Source: Ipomoea triloba
Lineage: Eukaryota > Streptophyta > Magnoliopsida > Solanales > Convolvulaceae
Direction: 5' to 3'
DNA: 64,000 nucleotides
Assembly: GCF_003576645.1 (NCBI RefSeq)
Contig: NC_044924.1
Location: 22,585,356 to 22,649,355 of the forward strand
Of the stretch, positions 35,646-47,939 are shown in pieces. How positions within the stretch are numbered: the stretch's first letter is position 1; every line of letters begins with the position of its first letter. A program made the translations under genes and the position numbers. Below the pieces are notes generated by a model. It was given only the letters and a program-made list of their open reading frames with translations, was not told the DNA's origin and did not search any database.

Positions 35646-38347
35646 AAAAAATATGAAGGAGATCGAAAGATATTTTATTAAAGTACTTGCCTTATTCATT
35701 CCCTTGCATGTTCCCAATGAAATGATTTCCAAAATAAATTTCATCACATAATATCTGCATTCGGTACCTCCTCTTTGTATGGAACACTACATTTGAAATA
35801 ATTAATATAATTAAGATTTTATTAATAAAAAACAATAAGATATATGTACTTACCGAACATGTAATCCATTTTACTTGACGACTTGCTTTCTTTCCACCTA
35901 TTATGCTTGTTGCCTTCAAAGACCTATTAATATAAGACATATAAAATATACATAAATGTTTGACATCACTATATTAATAATAAGTATTAATTATATTTAT
36001 AAATTTACATATGTTTCAACTATATCTTTAATATCATCACGTGACGGATTACCAGTGGAATCAAACCAATAGATTTCATATAATTTAGGACAAATAGCCA
36101 TCAACATCCAATGCCCCCTACAAATAAGAATTTTATTAGTTTATAGTATATTATATATAAGGTATTGTATTTTAAAACATAATCAAATGCTTACTCGAAA
36201 TTATATTGGCCTAAATAGCAATCTTTCATCTCACCATATCCCATGGTTTCACTTATATAGTTTATCCTCTCATTTCTAGTCAACAGTTTCGGTTGAATTC
36301 AACTTGGATCTAAAAATCCATACTTGGTTTGTGATTGAAAACCATACTGTTTATAAATACCCCTGCTCACAATCAAAAGCAATCATATAAATTACTAATA
36401 ATTATGTTAAATAAAATTAAAACTATTTTGATCAAATAATACTAAAAACATATTACCTTATAAAGAACTGAATAATAGAAATATCTAAGGTATCCATATT
36501 CAATAAGCGCATGATTTCCAAACTCTCAAGTTGTAATTCATAATCAATTTTACCCACAACACCACGAGGCATTTGCGTCACCACATTGTGTTCAAGACTA
36601 CAAGCAATCTTGTATGCCTTTAAGCATGTTCTACTCAGAGAATCCGGATCAGCTAAAGTCAATGCATGATGATGAGATTTCACAACTGATTCAAAAGTCG
36701 ATTTGGTCTTTCCTTTTAACGGTCCATTTTAATATAAATAACAATTATTATTTAAAAAAAAAGTCAATTGTATACTATTTTAAATACAAATACATTTATA
36801 GCGTACATACCTTATCAGCTTGAGTACATAACTCTGTCAGCTTCTTTGGCCAAATAATAAACTGTTGAAATGCAGAACCTACAAGCTGAACTTCACTGGT
36901 GGGGAATGGTACCTTTGCACGTGGATCAATGACTTTGTCTATGCTCACCTTCACTTGATCTACATTTAGTGTAACCCCATGAACTTGTCCACCACTGTAG
37001 GCTATCCCAAATGCTACTGGACGTCTAGTGGGGTCTTCCAAGTACAATTGGCATCGTGCCCCTAACTGCATTAATTAATGAAGAGTCATAGAAAATATAT
37101 TTTAATAAATAATAATAATAAGATTAATTATAAACAATTACTTACCGCCGGTAAATCAGCAAAAGGGTCTGGGGAACTAGCTTTTTGACTGTCATTTTGT
37201 GGTGAAACATGCTCACATATGACATCATCCTGCCTTGATTGTGCAGCTTGATGAAGAGGAGTCTGCATATTACTGAATTGTTGCATCATTTTAGCCATCC
37301 GTGCTTCTAATTGTGGTTCTAATTGTTCTTGAAGTCGTGCTTGTAATTGTTCTTGAAGTCGTGCTCCTAATCGTTCTTGAACTCGTGCTTCTAATCGTTC
37401 TTCAACCCGTGCTTCAAATCGTTCTTCAAATCGTGCTTCAACAGCAGCAACAGCAGAGTCAACCATTTGTTTAACGTCTTCTGTAGGCGTGTGAGGAGTA
37501 CGTTTTGCATTACCAAATACACTTTTTATGCCATATCCTCTTCCCATGCCTCTAACACGGCCAAGAAGCTCATTAGTACCTAGTGCAGCAGATAGTATAT
37601 CTTGTCTTCCTGACGCAACGAATGATCCTTGAGAAGCTTCCATCTCAAGAGAATCCTAGCATTTATAAACAATATTTAATAATTATATGTGTAAATAAAA
37701 TTACCTATTAACATAGAAAAGAAAATTATAACTTACCATTTTTTCTACGACCACTCTAGTCGCTTCACTGTGAATATTTCCAGACTTGTCCATTCTTGCT
37801 CTCTTCCACTTTTCATGTCTACGTGGAGGAGATGGGGGACTAATTGTATGTGATGGATATGAATCTGCCAAGTCTTGTTGTTCTTTCATCTTCTCATCCA
37901 TCATAATTTTTTCCAATCTTTTATAACCTCCTCGAGATAAATTATGTGGATGAATATTCTTAGCTTGTATTTCTTGATGCTTTTTTCTTTTTGCCTACAT
38001 ATAAACAAAACATTAAGTAGCAATACATAATATAATTAACAAACTTATCAAATTGAGCTAATAATTGATAGTAGAATAATGATACCTCATATTCTGGACC
38101 TGTATGAAGCTGCACAAACTCATTCCATACCACTGGATCAAGGAATGAGTATTTATCACATGGATTCATATGTGACAAATTGCCAAATATATACTTGCTA
38201 GTCAATTTTGTTTTAAAATCTTTCCACTGTTGACCCACATATTGTATCCAATGCTTCTTCATATCATCTGTGTTGGGAATATCGTAAGTACTGTGCAAGA
38301 AAAAGTTATTTATTAGTATCCAATGCAATTATATTAATTTATTTGGT
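35646..38347 (-). pseudogene. CACTA second gene, block B (longest copy)
   Basis: Contains all parts in order on the minus strand: 37960-38328 (NTDDMKKHWIQYVGQQWKDF, plant transposase Ptta/En/Spm-like), 37701-37916, 37128-37643, 36796-37071, 36453-36683, then the Ulp1 triad (His 36111-36113, Asp 36060-36062, Cys 35757-35759). It carries the same in-frame TGA as block C. 35646-37738 repeats block C apart from a 3-bp difference in an AAT run near 37110; 36714-38334 repeats block A. Confidence 0.8.
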
Positions 38348-38348
38348 N
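38348..38348. other. single-N join
   Basis: The base after the N restarts at the 36714 position of block B, giving a direct repeat of about 1.62 kb. Confidence 0.85.
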
Positions 38349-39985
38349 TTTTAACGGTCCATTTTAATATAAATAACAATTATTATTTAAAAAAAAAGTC
38401 AATTGTATACTATTTTAAATACAAATACATTTATAGCGTACATACCTTATCAGCTTGAGTACATAACTCTGTCAGCTTCTTTGGCCAAATAATAAACTGT
38501 TGAAATGCAGAACCTACAAGCTGAACTTCACTGGTGGGGAATGGTACCTTTGCACGTGGATCAATGACTTTGTCTATGCTCACCTTCACTTGATCTACAT
38601 TTAGTGTAACCCCATGAACTTGTCCACCACTGTAGGCTATCCCAAATGCTACTGGACGTCTAGTGGGGTCTTCCAAGTACAATTGGCATCGTGCCCCTAA
38701 CTGCATTAATTAATGAAGAGTCATAGAAAATATATTTTAATAAATAATAATAATAAGATTAATTATAAACAATTACTTACCGCCGGTAAATCAGCAAAAG
38801 GGTCTGGGGAACTAGCTTTTTGACTGTCATTTTGTGGTGAAACATGCTCACATATGACATCATCCTGCCTTGATTGTGCAGCTTGATGAAGAGGAGTCTG
38901 CATATTACTGAATTGTTGCATCATTTTAGCCATCCGTGCTTCTAATTGTGGTTCTAATTGTTCTTGAAGTCGTGCTTGTAATTGTTCTTGAAGTCGTGCT
39001 CCTAATCGTTCTTGAACTCGTGCTTCTAATCGTTCTTCAACCCGTGCTTCAAATCGTTCTTCAAATCGTGCTTCAACAGCAGCAACAGCAGAGTCAACCA
39101 TTTGTTTAACGTCTTCTGTAGGCGTGTGAGGAGTACGTTTTGCATTACCAAATACACTTTTTATGCCATATCCTCTTCCCATGCCTCTAACACGGCCAAG
39201 AAGCTCATTAGTACCTAGTGCAGCAGATAGTATATCTTGTCTTCCTGACGCAACGAATGATCCTTGAGAAGCTTCCATCTCAAGAGAATCCTAGCATTTA
39301 TAAACAATATTTAATAATTATATGTGTAAATAAAATTACCTATTAACATAGAAAAGAAAATTATAACTTACCATTTTTTCTACGACCACTCTAGTCGCTT
39401 CACTGTGAATATTTCCAGACTTGTCCATTCTTGCTCTCTTCCACTTTTCATGTCTACGTGGAGGAGATGGGGGACTAATTGTATGTGATGGATATGAATC
39501 TGCCAAGTCTTGTTGTTCTTTCATCTTCTCATCCATCATAATTTTTTCCAATCTTTTATAACCTCCTCGAGATAAATTATGTGGATGAATATTCTTAGCT
39601 TGTATTTCTTGATGCTTTTTTCTTTTTGCCTACATATAAACAAAACATTAAGTAGCAATACATAATATAATTAACAAACTTATCAAATTGAGCTAATAAT
39701 TGATAGTAGAATAATGATACCTCATATTCTGGACCTGTATGAAGCTGCACAAACTCATTCCATACCACTGGATCAAGGAATGAGTATTTATCACATGGAT
39801 TCATATGTGACAAATTGCCAAATATATACTTGCTAGTCAATTTTGTTTTAAAATCTTTCCACTGTTGACCCACATATTGTATCCAATGCTTCTTCATATC
39901 ATCTGTGTTGGGAATATCGTAAGTACTGTGCAAGAAAAAGTTATTTATTAGTATCCAATGCAATTATATTTGCAAGAAAAAGTTA
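38349..39985 (-). pseudogene. CACTA second gene, block A
   Basis: Minus-strand exons 39595-39963, 39336-39551, 38763-39278 and 38431-38706 encode the same four segments as in block B. The block ends at the N before the protease. It is the copy that connects to the first exon at 40203-40532, so the real gene probably runs from there through one copy of each block. Confidence 0.8.
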
Positions 39986-40200
39986 TTTATTAGTATCCAA
40001 TGCAATTATATTAATTTATTTGGTTTATTTATTAGTATCCAATGCAATTATATTAATTTATTTGGTAAATTTATTAGTATCCAATGCAATTATATTAATT
40101 TATTTGGTAAATTTATTAGTATCCAATGCAATTATATTAATTTATTTGGTAAATAAAAATCTAAATATCGCAATTATATTAATTTATTTGGTAAATAAAA
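39942..40200. repeat. ~43-bp minisatellite in the second gene
   Basis: Units of TTTATTAGTATCCAATGCAA plus TTATATTAATTTATTTGGTA repeat about five times, with two shorter variants. It lies in the intron between the first two exons. The hydrophobic open frame on the plus strand is a repeat artefact. Confidence 0.9.
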
Positions 40201-40202
40201 AT

Positions 40203-40532
40203 CTAAATATCAAAAAAGGTTACCAGAATTTCTTCCCAAACATTCTCCTTAGTATCCATTGGAACACTCGCCCATGACTTTATTGTGATAGAAACGTTAA
40301 TACGTGCCACTAATGCCGCATAACTTGAAAGTTCCGCTCCGGTTGGCCCAAGAGGATGCATTCCATCAAATTGAACTGACTTCTTTCCTAAAGTATTACG
40401 CCCTAGAAAGACTTTCTTCAAATGAGTCGCCCCTCTCGTCTTAGTACTAGTATCACTACCTTGAGTTGAACCAGTACCTCGGGTAGTACTATCATCAGTA
40501 GGATTATTTGATGAATCCATAAGCCTGTTCAA
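40203..40532 (-). pseudogene. CACTA second gene, first exon (TNPA-like)
   Basis: Reads MNRLMDSSNNPTDD, a Ser/Thr-rich stretch, then TRGATHLKKVFLGRN, VQFDGMHPLGPTGAELSSYA and SWASVPMDTKENVWEEI. This is the N-terminal pattern of plant transposase (Ptta/En/Spm) proteins. It is followed on the minus strand by the minisatellite and block A. Confidence 0.75.
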
Positions 40533-40682
40533 ATAGAAAAATTATTAGATGAAAAACTTTAAAACAAGTCATGCGTGAAATAATATTAAATGAAAAAACT
40601 TTAAATGAAAATATATATATATAAATATTACAATAATAAAACTTTAAAACACAGTAAGAACTTAAAGCATTACATGAAATAA

Positions 40683-41290
40683 TCAATGCTCCCATATCCC
40701 TTCATTATGATCATCCCGTGATGCATGCACTTCATCTATTTCATTATCTACAATAATCGGCAATAAACATGAAGAAAATGGCGGTATTTCCTCAACATCA
40801 ACGTCTTCAATCCCATCTGTAGTAATTTGTCTCTTCCCATGAAGAACAACTGACAATTTTTTATCAGAAGGATCACTAACATAAAATACTTGTTTCCCTT
40901 GGGATGCCATTATGAATTGCTCATTTTTGTGACCTTCCCGATTAAGATCTACAAGCGTAAATCCTAACTCATCAACTTTCACACCATGTTTGCCATCAAC
41001 CCATCTACATCGGAACACCGGGACCCTGAACTTCATATAATCAACCTCCCATATTTTTTCAATCACACCATAATATGACAATTCTGCAATTACAGGATTT
41101 TTATCTTTTGAACTACTGAAATGCATTGAATTGGCAACTAAAGAGACTCCACTATTTTGCATAGTGCGTTTTTCATCTTGAGCTTTTGTGTAAAAAGAAA
41201 ATCCGTTAATGTCATATCCATTATAACATACGACTTGCATACTAGGACCATGAGCTAACCATCATATAGTTTCAGAAACATTATTATTTC
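40683..41290 (-). pseudogene. TNP2 transposase C-terminal part (DUF4216)
   Basis: Reads WLAHGPSMQVVCYNGYDING, FYTKAQDEKRTMQNSGV and VPVFRCRWVDGKHGVKVDEL, then GFTLVDLN, the DUF4216 pattern found at the C-terminus of TNP2-type transposases. It follows the preceding segment in the same frame after one in-frame TGA. An acidic tail ends the protein. Confidence 0.82.
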
Positions 41291-43711
41291 CAAGAACTTT
41301 ATTTTTGAACCAACAAATAAAAGTACGATTATGTTCGCTCACAATCCACATGTCTGCTCTTCTGGGGTTTTGCTCCCTAATTAAGGCCTTGTGTTCATTA
41401 TAAATAGGGTTCGACTTCACTTGTATTATGCAAGATGTATAAGTGTACTTGCTCAACATCTTCACGGGACATAGTATGCATTTTGGGATGTCGATGACCC
41501 TTTCCATCAATTCTTCCTTCATGTCGATACTTTGGAACACCAATTGCCTCTACCCCTGCCAAATATTCAGTACAGAACTCAATAACCTCTTCAGCAATAT
41601 AACTTTCAACAATAGATGCTTCTGGCCTATATCGGTTCCTCACATAACCTTTTAAGACTTTCATGTACCTTTCAAATGGGTACATCCACCTCAAATAAGG
41701 TGGACCACACTCTCTGATCTCTCTCACCAAATGTACAAGCAAATGAACCATGATATCAAAAAACGCAGGTGGAAAATACATCTCTAGCTGACACAGTGTA
41801 ACTATAATGCCATTCTGCAATTCATCTAATTTGTCTAGATCAATGACTTTCGCACAAATTGCATTGAAAAAGAAACAAAGTCTGATGACGGTATATCTCA
41901 ACTTTTTAGGCAATATGCCTCTAACAGCCACTGGCAATAGTTGTTGCATTAAGGCATGGCAATCATGAGACTTCAATCCCACCAATTTTAAATCTTGGAT
42001 ATTAACAAGTCTACTGATATTTGATGAGTACCATTGTGGTACCTTCACTCCACGTAAACATTCACAAAAACTTATTCTCTCCTTTCTTGACAAAGTATGA
42101 GCAGCTGGAGGCAAATATGTCTTCTTATCACCACTGCGTGGAGCTAATGAAGGTCGTATACCCATTTCAATCAAGTCCAATCTAGTATTGAGACCATCTT
42201 TAGTCTTACCTTTTATGTCTAAAAGAGTTCCAACAAGACTATCACACACATTTTCCTCAACATGCATCACATCAATACTATGTCTGACATCAAGTGTCTT
42301 CCAATATGGAAGATCAAAGAATATTGATTTCTTTTTCCATGGACTCTTCTCATTTGATGGTACATCAACATTAGATTTTGATCTCTTACCTCTTTGAGAT
42401 TTAAGTTTTTGAGTCTTACCAAAAGTATCATTGATACAGTCTACGCGTTCATAAACTTGAATCCCAGTTAATGGTTGTGGAGCATCTGTATAGTCTTGTA
42501 CCCCATTGAAAGCTTTTTTTAATCTTCGATAAGGGTGAAGTTTATCTAGAAATCTTCGATGCCCCATGTATACTGTCTTTCTGCCATGAACAAGTTCATG
42601 ATAACATGTATTATCTTCACATATGGGGCATGCCTTATGTCCTTTGACACTATATCCAGATAGGTTTCCATAAGATGGAAAGTCATTGATTGTGCAGAAA
42701 AGCATTGCATGCAACTTAAAACTCTCTTTTCGGTATGCGTCAAATGTTGTACTGAGGGTTCATACCATCAGTACAAAGTCCAAGACTAAGATTTCTCGGC
42801 TCGTGACCAAATTCAGGAAATGCATTATCAAATGTTGTCCATTGATGAGAATCAGCCGGGTGTTGAAGCTTGCCATCAGAAATTTTTTGATCTGCATGCC
42901 ATGTTAAGTTTTTCGCGTCGCTTGGATTAGCAAACATACGCTTAAATCTTGAGAGAATTGGAAGATACCACATGACTTTAGCTGGTGGAATTTTCAAACT
43001 TACTTTCCCAGCAACATTCTCTCTTGTTTTAAAACGAGATGCCCCACATATTGGACATTCATGCAAATCTTTGTAATCATTCCTAAACAATATGCAATCG
43101 CTAGGGCAAACATGTATCTTTTTATATCCCATACCCATGGGACACAAAATCTTCTTGGCATCATATGTACTCTTCGGAAGTTCATTATCATCTGGAAGCA
43201 TTCCCTTTAATATTTCAAGTAACGCAGTAAAGCTCTTGTCACTCCACCCATTCCCAGCTTTCAAGTTGAATAATTTTAATACAGCAGATAATCGGGTATA
43301 TTCACTACAACCCGTCCATAAAGGTAATTTTGAATCCTTCAATAATTCATCCAACTCGTTTGACCGATCAGTGAACTCCTCTCTAACATCCCGAAACATT
43401 TCATCTAATTGATCTTCAGACTCATCATCTTCATTTGCTTCGTTGTCGACATACATGTTAGATGTTGTAGCCACATTGCTTTCACCATGCCATATCCATT
43501 TTGTATAAGATGGATTAATCCCATGACAGATTAGATCATCATATACGTCTTTCACACATAATCTTTTCTGATTACAACACTTCTTACAAGGACAAAGGAG
43601 CCTTTCATTACTACCCGGAAGGTTATTCTTTGCAAAGTTAATAAAATTTTTAACTCCATCATCGTATTCTTGACTAATTCGAGAAGCATCCATCCAACTT
43701 TTATCCATCAC
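41262..43711 (-). pseudogene. TNP2-type CACTA transposase, core deleted
   Basis: Starts at 43711 (MMDKSWMDASRISQEY). The transposase-associated domain has a CPCKKCCNQ cluster, then TNP2 sequence: LPKSTYDAKKILCPMGMGYK, ECPICGASRFK, LGLCTDGMNP. At about 42768 the frame breaks: the family usually has 60-70 more residues before YRKESFKLHAMLFCTINDFP, but here they are missing and the frame shifts (resuming by 42714). A second block has DUF4218-like sequence (FPPAFFDIMVHLLVHL, RWMYPFERYMKVLKGYV). Another frameshift near 41398 precedes EHKALIREQNPRR. The transposase cannot be functional. Confidence 0.88.
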
Positions 43712-43799
43712 AAGCCAATCTAAAATAATATTAATCCTAATTAAACTTAAGTTAACACTAATTCAACAAATTCTATAATAATAACAAACAAAGCATAAA

Positions 43800-44090
43800 T
43801 AAACATAGACCACGGTGTGGCTAATCACCGGATGCAATATATAAAGCCAAAGCATAAATAAACATAGACCACGGTGTAGCTAATCACCGGATGCAGAATA
43901 TAAAGCCAAAGCATAAATAAACATAGACCACGATGTGGCTAATCACCGGATGTAATATATAAAGTCAAAGCATAAATAAACATAGACCACGGTGCGGCTA
44001 ATCACCGGATGCAATATATAAAGCCAAAACATAAATAAACATAGACCACGGTGCGGCTAATCACCGGATGCTAAAATAGGAAAAAATCTT
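43800..44090. repeat. 59-bp tandem repeat, five copies
   Basis: Units containing CATAGACCACGGTGTGGCTA and ATCACCGGATGCAATATATA start at 59-base steps from about 43804 to 44040. It lies in the transposase 5' leader of CACTA-2. Confidence 0.93.
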
Positions 44091-44459
44091 ACCTCACCAC
44101 AGCGTTATCCACGTCCGTAAACAAACCCCGAATCTAACTAATTACCTACAAGTTTTATTTGTAAATTAATATAAAATTCGAAATTATAAATAATTCCTAA
44201 AAATACATAATAATTTATTAAAATTTTATGAATTTATAGGGCCTAAAATACATAATAATTCTAAATTCGTAAATAAGCTTATTAAATTTAAAAAATACAT
44301 AATATAAAATTGAAATATATTATAAATAATTCCTAAAAATACATAATAATTATTAAAATTCGAAATTATGAATTTATAGGGCCTAAAATACGAATATAAA
44401 ATTCGAAATATATTATAAATAATTCCTAAAAATCATAATAATTTATTAAAATTCGAAAT

Positions 44460-45400
44460 TATGAATTTATAGGCTCAAAAATATATAATTAAAATTCGAA
44501 TATATTAAAAATAAAATACATAATAATTTATTAAATTCGAAATTATGAATTTATAGGCTCAAAAATATATAATAATTCCTAAAATTCGAAATATTATAAA
44601 TAATTCCTAAAATACATAATAATTTCTTAAAATNNNNNNNNNNNNNNNNNNNNNNNNNTTTATAGGCTCAAAAATATATAATAATTCCTAAAATTCGAAA
44701 TATATTATAAATAATTCCTAAAAATACATAATAATTTATTAAAATTCGAAATTATGAATTTATAGGCTCAAAAATATATAATAATTCCTAAAATTCGAAA
44801 TATATTATAAATAATTCCTAAAAATACATAATAATTTATTAAAATTCGAAATTATGAATTTATAGGCTCAAAAATATATAATAATTCCTAAAATTCGAAA
44901 TATATTATAAATAATTCCTAAAAATACATAATAATTTATTAAAATTCGAAATTATGAATTTATAGGCTCAAAAATATATAATAATTCCTAAAATTCGAAA
45001 TATATTATAAATAATTCCTAAAAATACATAATAATTTATTAAAATTCGAAATTATGAATTTATAGGCTCAAAAATATATAATAATTCCTAAAATTCGAAA
45101 TATATTATAAATAATTCCTAAAAATACATAATAATTTATTAAAATTCGAAATTATGAATTTATAGGCTCAAAAATATATAATAATTCCTAAAATTCGAAA
45201 TATATTATAAATAATTCCCAAAAATACATAATAATTTATTAAAATTCGAAATTATGAATTTATAGGCTCAAAAATATATAATAATTCCTAAAATTCGAAA
45301 TATATTATAAATAATTCCTAAAAATACATAATAATTTTCTTAAAATTCGAAATTATGAATTTATAAGACCTAAGATACATAATAAACCCTAAAATACATT
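44460..45400. repeat. 100-bp tandem repeat with assembly gap
   Basis: TATAGGCTCAAAAATATATA recurs at 44661, 44761, 44861, 44961, 45061, 45161 and 45261, exactly 100 bases apart, with degenerate units outside. Copy number is uncertain because of the gap at 44634-44658. Confidence 0.93.
44634..44658. other. gap of 25 N
   Basis: Undetermined bases inside the 100-bp tandem array. Confidence 0.99.
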
Positions 45401-45469
45401 ATAATTTCTTAAAATTCGTAATATATTAACAAATAATTCGAAATTTGAAATATATTAAAAAAAATTAAT

Positions 45470-45765
45470 ATTTACCGGTGGGAGGCGGCAATGGGAGGCG
45501 GCTGTGACGTCCGGTGTGCGGTGGCGGAGCGGTGGCGGCACGCTGTCGCGGAGGGCCGAGGCCAAGGGCGGTGCGCTGTCGCGATTGGAGTAGCGGTGGC
45601 GGTCCAAGGTCGCGGTGGCGGTGGCGGAGTGCGGAGGGCCGAGGCCGATGGCGATGGCTGTCGCGGAGGGCGGAGGGCGGTCGCTGTTCGCATGGATCTG
45701 CAGTTCGCGTGGAGAGTGAAATATTTCTTTGTGTTCCAGATCTGCTGTTCGCATAGATCTGGTGG
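45470..45765. repeat. GC-rich module near the right end of CACTA-2
   Basis: A GGCGGTGGC-rich plus strand ending in GATCTGCTGTTCG / GATCTGG motifs, as in the smaller CACTA element at 4740-5215. Given the minus-strand orientation it would be the 5' leader or first exon of the transposase gene. The open frames are compositional. Confidence 0.55.
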
Positions 45766-45779
45766 GCTTTTAATTAAAG

Positions 45780-46165
45780 CCCTACGGCGTCAGTTTTCTG
45801 AACAACTAACGCCGTAGCCCATTTATTTCAATTTTTTTAAAAAAAATCTGAAAACAATTTATTAATTAGATTAAAAAAATAATAATAAATATACGACGTC
45901 GGTTCACTCACGAACCGACGTCGTACTTGTTTTTATTTTAATTTACGGCGTCGGTTATGCTCAGAACCGACGCCGTAATTTATATTTAAAAAAAATAAAA
46001 ATTTAAATATTAAATACGACGTCGGTTTGGTAACCAAACCAACGTCGTTTTATTTTCGGAAATTTTTTAAAACTCAATGACGTCGGTTTTATACTACAAC
46101 CGACGTCGTATTCCTTTTGACGTCGGTTTTTAAAAAAACCGACGTTGTTTAGGCGACGTTAAATG
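45780..46165. repeat. right subterminal palindrome array of CACTA-2
   Basis: ACGACGTCGGTT / AACCGACGTCGT pairs separated by short AT spacers, mirroring the left array. Confidence 0.85.
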
Positions 46166-46182
46166 TGTTTTCTGTAGTAGTG

Positions 46183-46550
46183 TAGTACCTAATAAGTTAA
46201 CTAATTGAAATTGAAGTGTTTAGTAAAATTAATTATTGAATTAGCTGATAAGTGTAAAATGTACTGTTGCAAAAATAGGCCTAGGCTGCCACCTAGGCGC
46301 TCGGCGAATTTCGCCCTAGGCCGAGGCAAATTGCTCCTTAGGTGGCCACCTAGCGCCTAACTCGGTCGACTCGACTGAATTCGGCCAAATTAACTTGTCG
46401 AACTCGGCCGAGTTAGCCTATATATATATATATATATATTATGACATACACACATACACTATTTTTTTTTTGTTTTTATAGGTCGCCGCCTAGGCGCTAG
46501 TATACCGCCCGACTAACGGCTAGCACTTACTACAACCATAGTAAAAAGTC
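46183..46550. repeat. segment flanking CACTA-2, right copy
   Basis: Starts with TAG, the likely 3-bp target duplication, and repeats 32204-32626. It continues with AGTCAAAATATGATAAAC, where the left copy instead joins the CACTA sequence. Confidence 0.85.
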
Positions 46551-47668
46551 AAAATATGATAAACTAAGATAATAAGATTTTGATTAATGAAAGATAGATG
46601 GTTTTCATTTTTGTAAATTAATAAAAAAAAAAACAACAACAAAAAATTTTTATTTTTATTTTTTAAAAGTGAAGAGTTTATCATTTGGGTAAAGTTTCAA
46701 AATAAACTATTATTTTAAACTTATCATATTTTTCCAAAAAGAACTTATAGCTTATTGTAATTTAAAATAAGCTATAAGCTCTAATAAAATAAGTTTTATA
46801 TCAATCAAAATCATAATTTAACCTACACATAAGTTTAACAACTGAAGTTTCACTGCACCTTACTTTTATCTTAGCTAGCTAGGTTGATAGATGAAACCTA
46901 AATTTTTATTTTTTGCGTTTTAGGGAGAAAGAGCATCCTTATGGGTTGGAATTTTTTCTCTAGGTTTTTGTGAGCCCCAGCTTCTACCTCATCATCCACT
47001 ATATCATTCAATCACAAAAATTCTTATGCATACTAGTTTGAGTTTTTTCTCAGTTTTTTGTGGACTCACCATTTTACCCAACTATATTTTAATTATTTCT
47101 TTATCTATTTTGTTTATAAATTTATAATTGTATTAAAAATAATTAAACATACGTGTTGGAACATATATACTGTGATTGTAAAGTTGAAATTAATTAATAA
47201 AAAATAATCATAATTAATATGCTTAACACCTAATTAATTAAAATAATAATTCAAACCAATTACTTAAAAATTAAACTACAAAGCAATTTAATAAAAAATT
47301 ACAAAGCAGTTAAAAATAAATTAAAGTACATAAAAATTAAAATAAAAAAGCGGTTAAATTAATTGCAAAAGAAATTGATTTGAGATGTAGAAATTGATAG
47401 AGTAATATGAATTAATTGGGAGTAGGATAAAATGTGAAAAAAATTGAGAGTTTTATAGGCAAATTTTTAATCTTTATTTTTAAATAGCCGTTGCCAGGCA
47501 ATGGCCGCAAATATGGCCGTTGCCAGGGCAACGGCGCTAATTTTGGCCGTTGCTAGCAACGCAACGGCCACATTTAATTAAATTGAGAGTGGCGGCCACT
47601 CTCAATCACCCAGCTAGGCGCGCGTGGGGCGTGTGGGGCGGGAGGTGAGACGCACATGCGTCTCATGC

Positions 47669-47713
<45 letters not shown>

Positions 47714-47939
47714 NTTTTATTTATTTTCTGACATGATCAATGGAGTTGCAGGGATTTGTTTTGCTAAATATCTCACCACCACATCAGTTCAAGATCATCA
47801 CTTTGCATTTGCACTATTCCAAAAACTCTATATGATACATGGATGTAGATGCTCTAAGAATTGATGACAGCCTAGCATAACTTCCCAACTGCTTTCTGTT
47901 ATCTGTTATTACATTTCTTGGTCTTGGCTTCAAACCAGG
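46551..47939. other. AT-rich DNA with possible MITE and GC hairpins
   Basis: A possible MITE spans about 46928-47858, with AGAGCATCCTTATGGG at the left and the inverted AGAGCATCTACATCC at the right. It contains hairpins such as GCCGTTGCC-AG-GGCAACGGC (47516-47535). A poly-T run with one N (47714) lies at 47673-47720. No coding frame is supported. Confidence 0.4.

Larger units (their letters stand above)
32627..46182 (-). mobile_element. large CACTA (En/Spm) element, defective
   Basis: The right terminus is TCTGTAGTAGTG (ending 46182), followed by TAG. The left end begins inside the terminus (CAGAAAATACCTTTAACG) and lacks the first ~9 bases. Both subterminal regions (32640-33080, 45780-46160) are dense in palindromes of ACGACGTCGGTT / AACCGACGTCGT. 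On the minus strand it encodes a TNP2-type transposase and a second gene with TNPA-like and Ulp1/C48 protease parts, the usual two-gene layout of plant CACTA elements. Internal blocks are repeated around single N characters, so the 13.6-kb length is probably inflated. Confidence 0.9.

Noticed and set aside
33480..39985. A genuine tandem triplication of the TNPA/Ulp1 gene
   Set aside because: Single N at each joint and near-complete identity make contig-overlap artefacts the simpler explanation; kept as a finding about the assembly.
43800..45400. CRISPR-like arrays of regular repeats
   Set aside because: The units are contiguous tandem repeats without unique spacers, in a plant transposon.
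45455..45817. Overlapping Ala/Arg/Pro-rich frames
   Set aside because: Same compositional effect in the GC-rich module of CACTA-2.
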